Part shown: positions 23,595 through 32,425 of the stretch, in pieces | Position numbering within the stretch: the first letter of the stretch is position 1 | Layout of the letters: each line of letters begins with the position of its first letter | Assembly (NCBI RefSeq): GCF_000023585.1 | Contig: NC_012914.1 | Coordinates: 7,043,501-7,107,500 of the forward strand | Length of the DNA stretch: 64,000 bases | Direction: 5' to 3' | Origin: Paenibacillus sp. JDR-2 | GTDB lineage: Bacteria; Bacillota; Bacilli; Paenibacillales; Paenibacillaceae | The notes under the pieces: generated by a model | Seen by the model: the letters and a program-made list of their open reading frames with translations, nothing else | Database searches by the model: none | Told to the model about the DNA's origin: nothing | Program-made: the position numbers and the translations under genes

Positions 23595-24233
23595 ATGAGC
23601 AATCGTCATGTTTTTTTGATATTGGTGCTGATCCTATTGCTAACAGGCTGCACGTCCGAGCCGTCCAAGCAACATAGCCAGACAAACAACGAAACCGCGC
23701 TGCCCGTCCCTTCCCCTACTTCGGTACCGCTGCATGCGGCGGAGTTAAAGACTCCAGCGAAGCCGAAACACATAGATGCAAAAACTCCCGTTATTGTACC
23801 TAATCGGATCTGGATACCGTCTGTCGGGATAAAAGCTCCCGTGGAGCCTGTCGGACTGCTGGATAACGGACAGTTAGACGTGCCTGCATCCAGTGATATT
23901 GCCGGATTATTTATTGATGGAGTTCTTCCGGGCGAAGAGGGCAATGCTATTATTGCGGGACATGTTGATAATTATACCGGGCCCGCTATTTTCTATCCCC
24001 TAAAAAAGCTGAAGCAGGGTGATCCCGTCGTCCTTTCCGACTCGTCCGGCAAGTATCTCGTATATTCGGTCGATGCTGTTGAATCCTACTCCACGGCTGA
24101 AGCGCCGCTCGATAAAATTTTCGGCGATACGAACGGAAAAAGGTTAAACATGATTACCTGTACCGGAAAATACAATCGGCTGAAAAAAGAACACGAAAAG
24201 CGCCTCGTCGTGTATACTCACTTAATGCAATAA
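23595..24233 (+). CDS. Sortase with lipoprotein-type signal peptide
   Basis: A 212-residue sortase transpeptidase. The catalytic triad is complete: His123 in IIAGHVDN, Cys189 in MITCTG and Arg203 in KRLVVYTH, in an about 145-residue sortase domain (about 68-212). Instead of a plain membrane anchor, the N-terminus has a lipobox LTGC (Cys19) after a hydrophobic stretch, so the enzyme may be lipid-anchored. AGAGG directly abuts an ATG at 23586 but is nine bases from the ATG at 23595, which I chose. It is paired with the LPKTG protein just upstream. Subclass (D, E or F-like) is not certain from sequence. Confidence 0.88.
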   Translation: MSNRHVFLILVLILLLTGCTSEPSKQHSQTNNETALPVPSPTSVPLHAAELKTPAKPKHIDAKTPVIVPNRIWIPSVGIKAPVEPVGLLDNGQLDVPASSDIAGLFIDGVLPGEEGNAIIAGHVDNYTGPAIFYPLKKLKQGDPVVLSDSSGKYLVYSVDAVESYSTAEAPLDKIFGDTNGKRLNMITCTGKYNRLKKEHEKRLVVYTHLMQ

Positions 24234-24262
24234 AAAAGCCGCGAAACTCGCTCGCGGCTTTT
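24234..24262. terminator. Bidirectional intrinsic terminator
   Basis: AAAAGCCGCG and CGCGGCTTTT form a hairpin between the stop codons of the sortase gene and the converging 24280 gene. Confidence 0.9.
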
Positions 24263-24279
24263 ACATATCTAAAATTTCG

Positions 24280-25110
24280 CTACTTGCCTCTTGCAGCCAG
24301 ACGGCCTTCCCGCACAAACCTTGCGGCTTCCGCCATCTGCAATTCGCTTACGGCCTCCATTGTCGCAAAGCCGTACGGCTTGTGCTGTTCAAGCAGCTCG
24401 AAGAATAGAGGATAGTTGAGGTCGCCAAGGCCAGCCGCCGTTTCTATTAAGGCACCGTCTGCCGCGCGATTCAAATCCTTCACATGGGCGCTTACGATGC
24501 GCGGGCCAAGCAAACGGAAAGCTTCGCGGACCGTATGATCCTGATTCTCGAACCGGGCCGGGTTCATCAAATTGCAAGGATCCATCACGACGCCAACGCA
24601 AGAGGATGGAAATCGTTCAATCGTCTCGGCCAATGTTTCAGCCGTATCGATCATATGTCCTTGAGCTGCTTCCAGCCCAATCGTTACGCCCCAGCGCTCC
24701 GCCTCTTCAACAAGCTCCTCAAGCGCACGGTTTAACCGTTCTATGTGCTCCGCGCGGCGCTCCGGATCCGTTATTCCGCCAACCTCCGTCGCCACAATCG
24801 GAGCGCCGAAATGCCGCGCATTCCGAAGATGCTCTTTGAAGCGGTCCACATTATGGCGGTAAACCTCGTCATCGAGATCGACCAGACTTGCATAACAGCC
24901 GAGTACCGCAATGCGGACGCCATTATCCGCAAATGCGCCGCCTACCTCCTGGGCGAGCCCCGGGCTTAGCTTGCCAAGCCGAGAGTCTACATCGGAGAAC
25001 GCTTTCCCCAGCGCTAATTGAACATACGGAAATCCGTTAGCGGAAATCTTGGCCGCCAATTCCTTATAAGGCAAAGTTCCAAGCAAATGAGCTAAAATTC
25101 CGACTGACAT
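24280..25110 (-). CDS. Sugar phosphate isomerase/epimerase-like TIM barrel
   Basis: A 276-residue AP-endonuclease-2-type TIM barrel, the family of IolE, IolI and hydroxypyruvate isomerase. Metal and substrate residues of the family appear in GAPIVATEVGG (about 105-115), WGVTIGLEAAQGHMI (Glu near 147), GVVMDPCNLMNP (Asp near 178), RIVSAHVKDLNR (His near 210) and FATMEAVSE near 255. The best ribosome site, GAGAGG, lies nine bases before the ATG at 25110; in-frame ATGs at 25119 and 25134 fit it poorly. Probably isomerises or epimerises a sugar or cyclitol; there are no sugar genes beside it to identify which. Confidence 0.88.
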   Translation of the reverse strand: MSVGILAHLLGTLPYKELAAKISANGFPYVQLALGKAFSDVDSRLGKLSPGLAQEVGGAFADNGVRIAVLGCYASLVDLDDEVYRHNVDRFKEHLRNARHFGAPIVATEVGGITDPERRAEHIERLNRALEELVEEAERWGVTIGLEAAQGHMIDTAETLAETIERFPSSCVGVVMDPCNLMNPARFENQDHTVREAFRLLGPRIVSAHVKDLNRAADGALIETAAGLGDLNYPLFFELLEQHKPYGFATMEAVSELQMAEAARFVREGRLAARGK

Positions 25111-25287
25111 GATACCCATCCTCTCACGTTTCATCTGAAATCTACTTGTCTCTCATTATACGTTGTAATGCCCGGATGGCAAGGCGAACGAACGCTACAG
25201 AAACCCGTGCCTCTCCCGAAGCTTCCTGTTAACCTTCCTGTAAAACAAGGTTTAACCGGTCAAGGTTTTGCTCATTCAAGCGGCTTT

Positions 25288-26844
25288 TTATGCGAGCTCA
25301 AAATTTTTCATCAATGCCCTTGCTTCCTCATGCTCAGGCTCAAGCCTCAGCAATTCCCCTAAGTAATGCAAAGCCTGTTCTTCCAGCTCCAGCTCGAAAC
25401 AGCATATTGCAAGACAATAAAAGACGGTGGAAACAATCTCCTCTTCGTCTTCCTCAACGGAAATCTCCAGGAACCGTTTGGACTCGCCGTACATGTCCAT
25501 TTCGAACAGCACCAGACCCGCTTCAAGCGCCAGATCGTACTTCTGCTCCATCACGTAATACGACGACCACATCCGTTCGATTCCGAGCAGAATATCTTCC
25601 TTCTCCTCATCAAGGGCATCCGGCAGCAGACTCGAAATCTGCTTCGTGCTCTGGATAAAGAATTCCGCATCGTATCCGCCAAGACGCCAGAAGCTTAGAA
25701 TTTGCCGAAGCCCCATATCTTCGATATAACGGTCTATCCACCACTTCAGACTGTAAAAGTCATCCGGTCCAAATCGCTCCACGCACCGGCGGTAGGCCAG
25801 CCTTGTCTGGTAATAGTCCTGCGGCGAATTCACGCTGATCATGCAGCCGATATTGATATTGTCATAGTGATGCGAAGGGAACATGACCAAGGCACCGCTC
25901 CGTTCTAACACTTCCCCCATCGCATGATAGTTTGCCGTCAGAGAAAAGCTGCCATGAAAAACAAGCTCCGGCGGTTCCGCGAACCTCCAGTGCTCGAGCA
26001 GGTGATCCCCTTTATCCGCCGTCAGCAGCACGATTCCCGCCTGCGATAACTGATTCAGCCGGTCCAGGCAAGCCAGAGAGGCTTCAGGGAATAAAATATG
26101 CGAGTCCTCCAGCTGCTCCTGATAGACGGCGATAACGTCGCGATAAGGATAAGACGCATCCTCGTACTGCGGTGCGCGCCGGAGCTCGTAGCTCAAGGCG
26201 ATTTGCGACAGCAGCTCCGATGGTTTAAGCGAATCCTTGTTTTCAGGGTACTTTACCAACACATCGGCCTCAAAAACCCGACCTTCGCCTATATAAAGCA
26301 GCTCCTGCGGAATACTGTCAAAAAAGTAGTTCGCCACAATGACGAGAGGCTGCTTCAAGTCTCCCCTGCGGATGGTTTCTCCGGATGCGGCCAGTAATAA
26401 TTCCGAATCTTGCACAGCATCAAACCGGGCAAAATCAAGCATTCCCCGTTCGATAAAAGTCTGAAGAGCAGGATGCTTCTGCCAAGCCTCCACATTGTTT
26501 GCTGCAAGGTCCGTCATGATATACCGGAACGGCGGCACCGCAATTCCCGCAAAGTCTATTAAACGGCTTAACTCATGCAGCACATGGAAAGCAAACCGTC
26601 CCGCTCCTGCTCCAAGCTCCACGATCTGAACAGGCTCATGGCATTGTCCCTGATTAGCCCTGTCCTGAAGAAATCCGAACAGCATCTCGGCATAAGCGGC
26701 CGCGATCATTGGATTACTCGTTATATATTGAGGAACCTGGTCGTTATTCCAGGCCCTCAAACCTTCTTCTTCGTAATATTGTCTGTTTATTTGCCATATT
26801 GGCGCTTCGCTAAAGCGGTAACGCTGCGTATTTGAAATCGTCAT
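25288..26844 (-). CDS. SAM-dependent methyltransferase with C-terminal TPR-like region
   Basis: A 518-residue protein. The methyltransferase core (about 30-290) has motif I VELGAGAGRFAFHVLHEL and the later VIVANYFFDSIPQELLY, both characteristic of the MidA/NDUFAF7-like (DUF185) class. The C-terminal 140 residues (about 380-518) are helical and include repeated acidic segments such as QALHYLGELLRLEPEHEEA, consistent with TPR or Sel1-like repeats that mediate protein contacts. No strong ribosome site precedes the ATG at 26844. The methylation target is unknown; a protein arginine target is known for mitochondrial NDUFAF7 only. Confidence 0.82.
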   Translation of the reverse strand: MTISNTQRYRFSEAPIWQINRQYYEEEGLRAWNNDQVPQYITSNPMIAAAYAEMLFGFLQDRANQGQCHEPVQIVELGAGAGRFAFHVLHELSRLIDFAGIAVPPFRYIMTDLAANNVEAWQKHPALQTFIERGMLDFARFDAVQDSELLLAASGETIRRGDLKQPLVIVANYFFDSIPQELLYIGEGRVFEADVLVKYPENKDSLKPSELLSQIALSYELRRAPQYEDASYPYRDVIAVYQEQLEDSHILFPEASLACLDRLNQLSQAGIVLLTADKGDHLLEHWRFAEPPELVFHGSFSLTANYHAMGEVLERSGALVMFPSHHYDNINIGCMISVNSPQDYYQTRLAYRRCVERFGPDDFYSLKWWIDRYIEDMGLRQILSFWRLGGYDAEFFIQSTKQISSLLPDALDEEKEDILLGIERMWSSYYVMEQKYDLALEAGLVLFEMDMYGESKRFLEISVEEDEEEIVSTVFYCLAICCFELELEEQALHYLGELLRLEPEHEEARALMKNFELA

Positions 26845-26880
26845 CTATTCATAACCCTGCTTTCTATGCTTTGAACAATA

Positions 26881-26905
26881 CCTTCTATATTACCTCAATA
26901 GAAGG
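26881..26905 (-). terminator. Hairpin between TerC and methyltransferase genes
   Basis: CCTTCTAT (26881-26888) pairs with ATAGAAGG (26898-26905) around nine bases. It is downstream of the terC-like stop codon and could terminate or attenuate read-through; the T-run is weak. Confidence 0.55.
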
Positions 26906-26935
26906 CATTTTACGAAATTTAGGGCTAAATCTCTC

Positions 26936-27706
26936 TTAAGAGGCTTCTGCCTTCCGCGGTTTCTTCCCCGGAGCGAACCAGCCGAGCAGCGCAATAGCAA
27001 CCAACACGCCATAGAACACAAGCGTCCAGCCCGTACTATGAGGGAAATCATGATCCAGAATGCCGATGTCTTCATGGGCCAGCGTAATCACCGCCAGCTT
27101 CACCCCAACCCAAGCTACGATGGCATACGCCGTAGTCTCCAATGCCGGACGATCGGCCAGCAGCTTCACAAACCAGGTTGCCGCGAACTTAATTAAGATA
27201 AGACCCGCAATACCGCCAAGCAAGACGACTATGAATTTGCCTCCGTCCATACCGCCAAACTCGCCAAGCGGAGAATCAGGCAAACCAAGTGCAAGAGCTA
27301 CCGCAGCCAGAATAGAGTCGATTGCAAACGCGAGATCCGCGATAGCGATTTTGCTTACCGTAGGCCAGAAGCCCGAACCCGCTTTTTGTTTCTCGTCTTT
27401 GTGAACATCCTCGTTCTTCTTGCCAAAACGCGCTTGAATGATGTGCTTTAAACCCAGGTATAGCAGATAGGCTGCGCCAATCGCCTGTACCTGCCAGACA
27501 TTCGCAATAAAAGATATTGCGAATAGAGCGCCAAAACGAAAAACAAACGCCATAATAATTCCGTAGTTAATCGCCCTCTTCTTCTGAGCGTCCGGTAAGT
27601 TCTTGGCTATAACCGCAAGCACCAGTGCGTTATCGGCGGATAACAAGCCCTCCAATCCTATCAGGATCAGCAATGCCCACGCATACTCCAGCCAGATCGA
27701 TTCCAA
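26936..27706 (-). CDS. TerC family integral membrane protein
   Basis: A 256-residue membrane protein with about seven segments. The TerC signatures are present: LEGLLSADNALVLAVIAKNL near residues 18-37 and IAIADLAFAIDSILAAVAL near 120-138, each with the conserved aspartate-asparagine or aspartate pair placed in the membrane. Some TerC proteins export manganese during assembly of exported metalloproteins; others were found with tellurite resistance. The start is TTG at 27706, with AGGGG upstream and no better ATG close by. It stands alone. Confidence 0.92.
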   Translation of the reverse strand: MESIWLEYAWALLILIGLEGLLSADNALVLAVIAKNLPDAQKKRAINYGIIMAFVFRFGALFAISFIANVWQVQAIGAAYLLYLGLKHIIQARFGKKNEDVHKDEKQKAGSGFWPTVSKIAIADLAFAIDSILAAVALALGLPDSPLGEFGGMDGGKFIVVLLGGIAGLILIKFAATWFVKLLADRPALETTAYAIVAWVGVKLAVITLAHEDIGILDHDFPHSTGWTLVFYGVLVAIALLGWFAPGKKPRKAEAS

Positions 27707-27931
27707 CGCGGATTCCCCTCTCTTCGAACATAATCGGTATGAGTAATTTTCTCTTGTCCGTTAATGCATATACGTAAGAAATACTCAAAGGAGTTCACTT
27801 TTTTCTCAAGAAGAAGGAACTGGAAAGCAATTGGATAAAAACCCGTATCAGGAAAAGCTTCATCCCCTTTCGGTAGGCGCATGCATAGGATAAAGCGATG
27901 AATATATCGCTTTGTCGAGAGGAGAGCTTGG

Positions 27932-28447
27932 ATGTACTTTTATCCTTACCGCTATGATCAATGGCCTAATAACTATTGGGGTTATTATTGGGATCCCCGT
28001 TATTACAATTGGAGCTATAACGTGCCGAACGCGCACTACAGAGAGATTGCGCTAAAGGACTACGGAACAAGCCCGCTGGTTGTGAACCTGGAGGAGGCAA
28101 CCAAGCAAAACAGGAACTACCGTACCGCATTATGGACAGGAAACTACCTTCAAATGACATTGATGAGTATTAATGTTGGCGAAGATATTGGGCTGGAGGT
28201 CCATCCGACAACCGATCAATTTATTCGAATCGAAAAGGGACAGGGATTGGTGCAAATGGGTGAAAGCAAAGAGCATCTGGACTTTCAAACCATGGCTTAC
28301 GAGGGCTATGCCATTCTTGTCCCTGCCGGAACGTGGCACAATGTCATAAACACAGGTAACGAACCGCTTAAGGTTTATGTCATCTATGCTCCGCCGCATC
28401 ATCCGTTTGGCACCGTCCAGGAAACCAAGCCGACTGAACAGGACTAA
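27932..28447 (+). CDS. Cupin-domain protein with Tyr/Trp-rich N-terminus
   Basis: A 171-residue protein. The first 35 residues are extremely rich in Tyr, Trp, Pro and Asn (FYPYRYDQWPNNYWGYYW), a low-complexity segment, followed by a cupin (about 60-158). The metal-type cupin motifs appear as GLEVHPTTDQFIRIEKGQG and LVPAGTWHNVINTG, retaining two histidines and the spacing of Cupin_2. GGAG precedes the ATG at 27932. Cupins of this kind may be mannose-6-phosphate-isomerase-like or metal-binding proteins. The aromatic N-terminus resembles those of spore-coat or surface proteins, so a coat role is possible but not shown. Confidence 0.85.
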   Translation: MYFYPYRYDQWPNNYWGYYWDPRYYNWSYNVPNAHYREIALKDYGTSPLVVNLEEATKQNRNYRTALWTGNYLQMTLMSINVGEDIGLEVHPTTDQFIRIEKGQGLVQMGESKEHLDFQTMAYEGYAILVPAGTWHNVINTGNEPLKVYVIYAPPHHPFGTVQETKPTEQD

Positions 28448-28490
28448 GGCGAGTTCAGCTCATCCCAAGGTGGAGGAAATAAAACCAATA

Positions 28491-28525
28491 AAAAAAGGCG
28501 CCCGGAATCCCGGTGCCTTTTTTTA
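28491..28525. terminator. Bidirectional intrinsic terminator
   Basis: AAAAAAGGCgCCCGG and CCCGGtGCCTTTTTTT form a stem with an AAT loop, serving the cupin gene and the converging 28528 gene. Confidence 0.9.
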
Positions 28526-28527
28526 GC

Positions 28528-29232
28528 CTAACATCTTACATACTTGCGTTTGAAACCAACCTGCCCTCTACCCAGAAACTTCTCGATATTAACGGTAGCG
28601 TTGATAAGCTTGCTTTTATTGCCTTGGCCGACCTCTACCGGACCTACTTCATTCGCGATCTCTACCGCTTTATCATGAAGCGGCTTGTAGGATATCGCCA
28701 CCGTGTACAGGAAATTGTTCATCGAATATCTCGTCCGCTCGGGAGATTCGTGAATCGTATTTTTCACCCGCTCCAGCATACCGGCGATTTTCTCCTCGGA
28801 GAACTCGCTGTCCTTGCGATTGCCAAGCAGCCAGCAGTAGCAGCTCCACCCCGCCGACATCTTCAGCTCTTCGCCGCTTGCAATCCATTTATCCGACACC
28901 TCTTGGGCGATGTCCGTCTCGGATAAGGTGACCGCCACCACATAGTCGGAGATCATATAGAAATACGCGCTGTCGATCCAGCGCTCGAAATCCGCCTCGG
29001 TCATCGCCTTTGGGTCGGCAATGATCCCGGCGAAATACATGGCATCGTAATTGCCTGTATCGTACAGCTGATCAGCCAGCGGCTGATTAAGTTTGATTTT
29101 GCGGAAAATAGGCTTCATCTCGCCTGTCGCCACGCCAAACAACGGTTCGTGCGCGCCATTGCCCATGTAAATCTTCTTGGTTCTTTCCTTGCCAAGCCCT
29201 TCAAGCTCCTGCATGACCTCTTCTAGATTCAT
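28528..29232 (-). CDS. DNA alkylation repair protein, AlkD-like HEAT repeat
   Basis: A 234-residue all-helical protein of the AlkD/DUF1061 group. It contains GVATGEMKPIFRKIKLN (about 33-49), the HEAT-type segment WIDSAYFYMISDYVVAVTL (about 84-102) and NFLYTVAISYKPLHDKAVEIA near 175-195. AlkD proteins remove bulky alkylated bases by DNA distortion rather than base flipping; some members of this subgroup have lost the catalytic residues. The ATG at 29232 has AAAGGA ten bases upstream; a GTG at 29241 is less likely. It stands alone, so the assignment rests on the protein itself. Confidence 0.85.
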   Translation of the reverse strand: MNLEEVMQELEGLGKERTKKIYMGNGAHEPLFGVATGEMKPIFRKIKLNQPLADQLYDTGNYDAMYFAGIIADPKAMTEADFERWIDSAYFYMISDYVVAVTLSETDIAQEVSDKWIASGEELKMSAGWSCYCWLLGNRKDSEFSEEKIAGMLERVKNTIHESPERTRYSMNNFLYTVAISYKPLHDKAVEIANEVGPVEVGQGNKSKLINATVNIEKFLGRGQVGFKRKYVRC

Positions 29233-29322
29233 TGTTCGCACTTCCTTTGGAATGGTTTATTACCTAAGTCCATAGCCGTCTTCCTTGAATATACCATAAA
29301 ACGCCTACCCGCTCATTAGGAC

Positions 29323-29348
29323 AAAAAAAAGACACCCCTTCGGGTGCC
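29323..29348 (-). terminator. Terminator of the organosulfur operon
   Basis: GACACCC (29331-29337) and GGGTGCC (29342-29348) pair, and leftward transcripts continue into a T-run (29323-29330). Confidence 0.88.
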
Positions 29349-29388
29349 TTTAACCTGTCATGTGATAGTCCGTTAATATGAAAATGGC

Positions 29389-30747
29389 TTACGCCTGCTG
29401 CAAACCGGCTAATCTCTTGAAATGATCGACCGACGGCACCGGCAGCCCTAGATGCTCGCGGAGCGTCGAACCCTCGTATTCCTCACGATAGAGTCCGCGG
29501 TGCTGAAGCACCGGAACGACTTGCTCCACGAAATCGTCCAGATCGCCCGGCAATACCGGCGGCATGATGTTAAAGCCGTCGCAGCCGTAACCGTCATACC
29601 ATTCTTCCATCAGATCCGCAAGCTGCTCCGGCGTGCCGACGAATTGCATATGGCCCCGGGCGCCAAGAAGTCTGCGGCCAAGCTCGATAATGGACAAGTT
29701 GTCTTTGCGGGCGAGATCCATGATGAGCTGAACGCGGCTTTTCATGCCGTTGCTCGCTTCCACCGGATCCGGAATATCAGGCAGCGGACCGTCGGCCGGG
29801 AATTTGCTGAGGTCCGTCTGAAGCATGCCGGATACCATCATGACCGCTTCCTGCGGATCGATCAGATCCAGCAGCTCCCGCTCCTTGCGGCGGGCTTCCT
29901 CCACCGTCGAGCCAAGGATGGGCGACAAGCCCGGCATAATTAGCAGGCTTCCCCGCTCCCGCCCTGCCTCAATGAGCTTCTCGTTTACACTTTTGTAGAA
30001 ACCTTGTGCGGTAGCCAGCGAGGTCTGCGCCGTGAAGATTACCTCGCCAATACTTGCGGCAAAGTCCTGCCCAGGCCCTGAAGAACCCGCTTGAATAAGA
30101 ACCGGGTAGCCTTGCGGCGGACGCGGCACATTCAGCAGCCCATGCGCGGAATAGAACCGTCCGCCGTAATCGGCGGCACGAAACTTCGACTCATCCGCGA
30201 ACGTTCCCGATGCCCGGTCCATTACAAGCGACTCCTGCGGCCAACTGTCCCACAGCGCCGTTACAACGTCTACGAATTCCTTCGCCATCTCATAGCGAGT
30301 CGCATGCTCCGGATGTTTTTCCCTGCCGAAGTTGCGAGCCTCCGTATCGACCTGGGACGTTACGATGTTCCAGCCGGCCCGGCCGCCGCTCAAATGGTCA
30401 AGCGTTGCAAAACGGCGAGCCGCATTATAAGGCTCGTTATAAGTCGTCGACAGCGTTGCCGTCAGACCGATTTTCTCCGTTACCGTAGATAAAGCGGACA
30501 ACAGTGCCACCGGGTCGAGCATGCCCGCCGCCGCGCGGCTTGGATAAATCAAGTGCAGCAGATCCGCGAAAAAGATCATATCGAACTTGCCCTTCTCCGC
30601 CGACTTAGCGATCCGCTTATACCATTCGATATCAAACATTCGCTCCACGCCGGACTCCGGATGACGCCAGCCGGCATGATGATGACCCGTGAAATAAATA
30701 AAAGCACCCAGATGAAGCTGCCCTTGTCGTTGTCGACTCATGCCCAT
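29389..30747 (-). CDS. NtaA/DszA-class FMN-dependent monooxygenase
   Basis: A 452-residue luciferase-like flavin monooxygenase of the NtaA/SnaA/DszA/DmoA type. Telling segments are GAFIYFTGHHHAGWRHP near residue 14, MIFFADLLHLIYPSRAAAGMLDPV near 57, and GGRAGWNIVTSQVDTEARNFGRE near 122, which forms the FMN pocket. Family members oxidise sulfones, dimethyl sulfide, nitrilotriacetate or EDTA using reduced flavin from a separate reductase, which is not encoded here. It is the last gene of an ssuBACC-like operon, so an organosulfur substrate is likely. ATG 30747 and 30741 are both served by GGAAAG/AGGG. Confidence 0.92.
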   Translation of the reverse strand: MGMSRQRQGQLHLGAFIYFTGHHHAGWRHPESGVERMFDIEWYKRIAKSAEKGKFDMIFFADLLHLIYPSRAAAGMLDPVALLSALSTVTEKIGLTATLSTTYNEPYNAARRFATLDHLSGGRAGWNIVTSQVDTEARNFGREKHPEHATRYEMAKEFVDVVTALWDSWPQESLVMDRASGTFADESKFRAADYGGRFYSAHGLLNVPRPPQGYPVLIQAGSSGPGQDFAASIGEVIFTAQTSLATAQGFYKSVNEKLIEAGRERGSLLIMPGLSPILGSTVEEARRKERELLDLIDPQEAVMMVSGMLQTDLSKFPADGPLPDIPDPVEASNGMKSRVQLIMDLARKDNLSIIELGRRLLGARGHMQFVGTPEQLADLMEEWYDGYGCDGFNIMPPVLPGDLDDFVEQVVPVLQHRGLYREEYEGSTLREHLGLPVPSVDHFKRLAGLQQA

Positions 30748-30780
30748 TCCCTACTTTCCAAGTAAAATTTCGATCTATAA

Positions 30781-31614
30781 TTAACCTTTATAGCTGTTGT
30801 TCCAGCGCAGGCATCTTCTCTCTACCAGCCGCACTACCGAATCCGACAGCTTGCCGACCAGAGCGAACAAGATAATGCCAACGAACACAATGTCCGTCTG
30901 CCCATACACTCGGGCATCCTGGATCATATAGCCAACGCCTGCGCTTGCGCCCATCATCTCCGCTACGGCAAGCAGCAGCCAGGAGGTCCCGACGGATAAC
31001 CGGACGCCAAGCAAAATATTCGGAAGCGCCGCCGGAATAATCAGCTTCGTCAGCAGTTGAAGCTTAGAGTATTGCAGAATGCGCGTCACCTCGTACAGCT
31101 TGCGGTCCGCGCTGCGCACGCCAAGATGCGTATGGAAGTAAAGCGGGAAGAAGGAACCTAACGCGATAAGCAGTACCTTCGAGAATTCGCCTACTCCGAA
31201 CCAAAGAATGAACAGCGGAATTACCGCAAGTAGCGGAACCGTCCGCAGCATTTGAATGCTTGGATCAAGCGTACGCTCCGCCCATTTGCCCAGACCGGTA
31301 AATACGCCAAGAAATAGTCCCGTGGCACCGCCCAGCAAGAAGCCTCCGCCTGCCCGAATCGCGCTTGTAGATACATGCTTCGCCATATCCCCGTCCACGC
31401 AGAGCTTCCAGAAAGCCTCCGCAATCCGGGATGGCGCCGGCAATGCCGACTCGGATACAAGCCCAAGCGCCGATGCCGATTCCCACAAGGCCAGCACGAT
31501 AACGGGCAGTACCCAGCCGTACAGCCATTTCGGCATTCCCGCCCGACGCTTTCGGCCAATCGCCGCTTGCCTTCCGCCGGCTTTGGAGCCTAATGTCACC
31601 TCGTTTGCACTCAT
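30781..31614 (-). CDS. ssuC: Sulfonate/nitrate-type ABC permease (second copy)
   Basis: A 277-residue SsuC/TauC-type membrane permease with six segments. The N-terminus is basic and long (KAGGRQAAIGRKRRAG) and the cytoplasmic loop reads GVRSADRKLYEVTRILQ, the family version of the ATPase-contact loop. It begins five bases after the other SsuC-like gene, from which it is clearly a paralogue (compare FGVRSADRKLYEVTRIL with LGVRSVDRNLFDVARVL). GGAGG-like sites precede the ATG at 31614. Two different permeases suggest a heterodimeric channel, less usual than the homodimer of classical Ssu systems. Confidence 0.9.
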   Translation of the reverse strand: MSANEVTLGSKAGGRQAAIGRKRRAGMPKWLYGWVLPVIVLALWESASALGLVSESALPAPSRIAEAFWKLCVDGDMAKHVSTSAIRAGGGFLLGGATGLFLGVFTGLGKWAERTLDPSIQMLRTVPLLAVIPLFILWFGVGEFSKVLLIALGSFFPLYFHTHLGVRSADRKLYEVTRILQYSKLQLLTKLIIPAALPNILLGVRLSVGTSWLLLAVAEMMGASAGVGYMIQDARVYGQTDIVFVGIILFALVGKLSDSVVRLVERRCLRWNNSYKG

Positions 31615-31618
31615 CCCC

Positions 31619-32413
31619 TTATCCCTCCCCGCCTAAGGAATCCCGCCAGCGCAACAGTCTCTTCTCCGCCAGCCTTACCAGCGAATCGGTAACCTTGCCA
31701 ACTACCGCGAACACAATAATGCCTACGAAAATAACGGACGTCAGCGAGAACGATCGCGCGTCGTTAATGATATAACCGATGCCGGAGCTGGAGCCCATCA
31801 TCTCGGCCACAACCAGGCCAAGCCAGCTTACCGCGATGGAGAGCCGAATGCCTAGAAAGAGAGAAGGAAGAGAAGCAGGCAGAATAAGCTTCGTAATCGT
31901 CTGCCATCTCGTAAATTCCAACACGCGCGCTACGTCAAACAAATTGCGGTCTACGGAACGAACGCCAAGGAAGGCATTCACGTAGAGAGGGAAGAAAGCC
32001 CCCTTCGCGATCAGCAGGATTTTGGACGTCTCGCCAAACCCGAACCACAAAATAAATAGCGGGGCAACGGCCAGGTGAGGCAGCGTCCTGAGCAGCTGCA
32101 GCGATGGATCAAGCAGCCGCTCGGCTTTGAGCGAGAAGCCTACCCATAATCCGGCCACTAAGCCAAGCCCCCCGCCGATCAGGAACCCCAGCGCTGCCCT
32201 CCCCGCCGAAACGCGCAGGTTGCTCAGCAGCTCGCCCGAGAAGAGCATGCGTCCGAATTCGTCCACAATGTCCTTTGGAGGAGGAATCAGCACGGCATTC
32301 ACAGAGCCGTTTGAGGACGCGATCTGCCAGATGACCAATACTGCCAGCGGAACCATCATTCCGATCAGCACATGAACCGCGCGCAACGCAAGCTTATTCC
32401 TCGTTATCTGCAT
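31619..32413 (-). CDS. ssuC: Sulfonate/nitrate-type ABC permease (first copy)
   Basis: A 264-residue inner-membrane permease with the SsuC fold, including LLPASLPSLFLGIRLSIAVSW and the ATPase-contact loop LGVRSVDRNLFDVARVL. AGAGGTG precedes the ATG at 32413. It lies 12 bp after the binding protein gene and 4 bp before the second permease, so it is translated from a tight operon. It would pair with the neighbouring paralogue and SsuB-like ATPase to import alkanesulfonates or related sulfur compounds. Confidence 0.9.
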   Translation of the reverse strand: MQITRNKLALRAVHVLIGMMVPLAVLVIWQIASSNGSVNAVLIPPPKDIVDEFGRMLFSGELLSNLRVSAGRAALGFLIGGGLGLVAGLWVGFSLKAERLLDPSLQLLRTLPHLAVAPLFILWFGFGETSKILLIAKGAFFPLYVNAFLGVRSVDRNLFDVARVLEFTRWQTITKLILPASLPSLFLGIRLSIAVSWLGLVVAEMMGSSSGIGYIINDARSFSLTSVIFVGIIVFAVVGKVTDSLVRLAEKRLLRWRDSLGGEG

Positions 32414-32425
32414 GATTGCACCTCT

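Noticed and set aside
27840..27885. AAAGGGGATGAAGC on the minus strand, similar to the start of the yybP-ykoY manganese riboswitch in front of terC
   Set aside because: Only the first motif resembles it; the rest of the riboswitch core is not found before the terC start.
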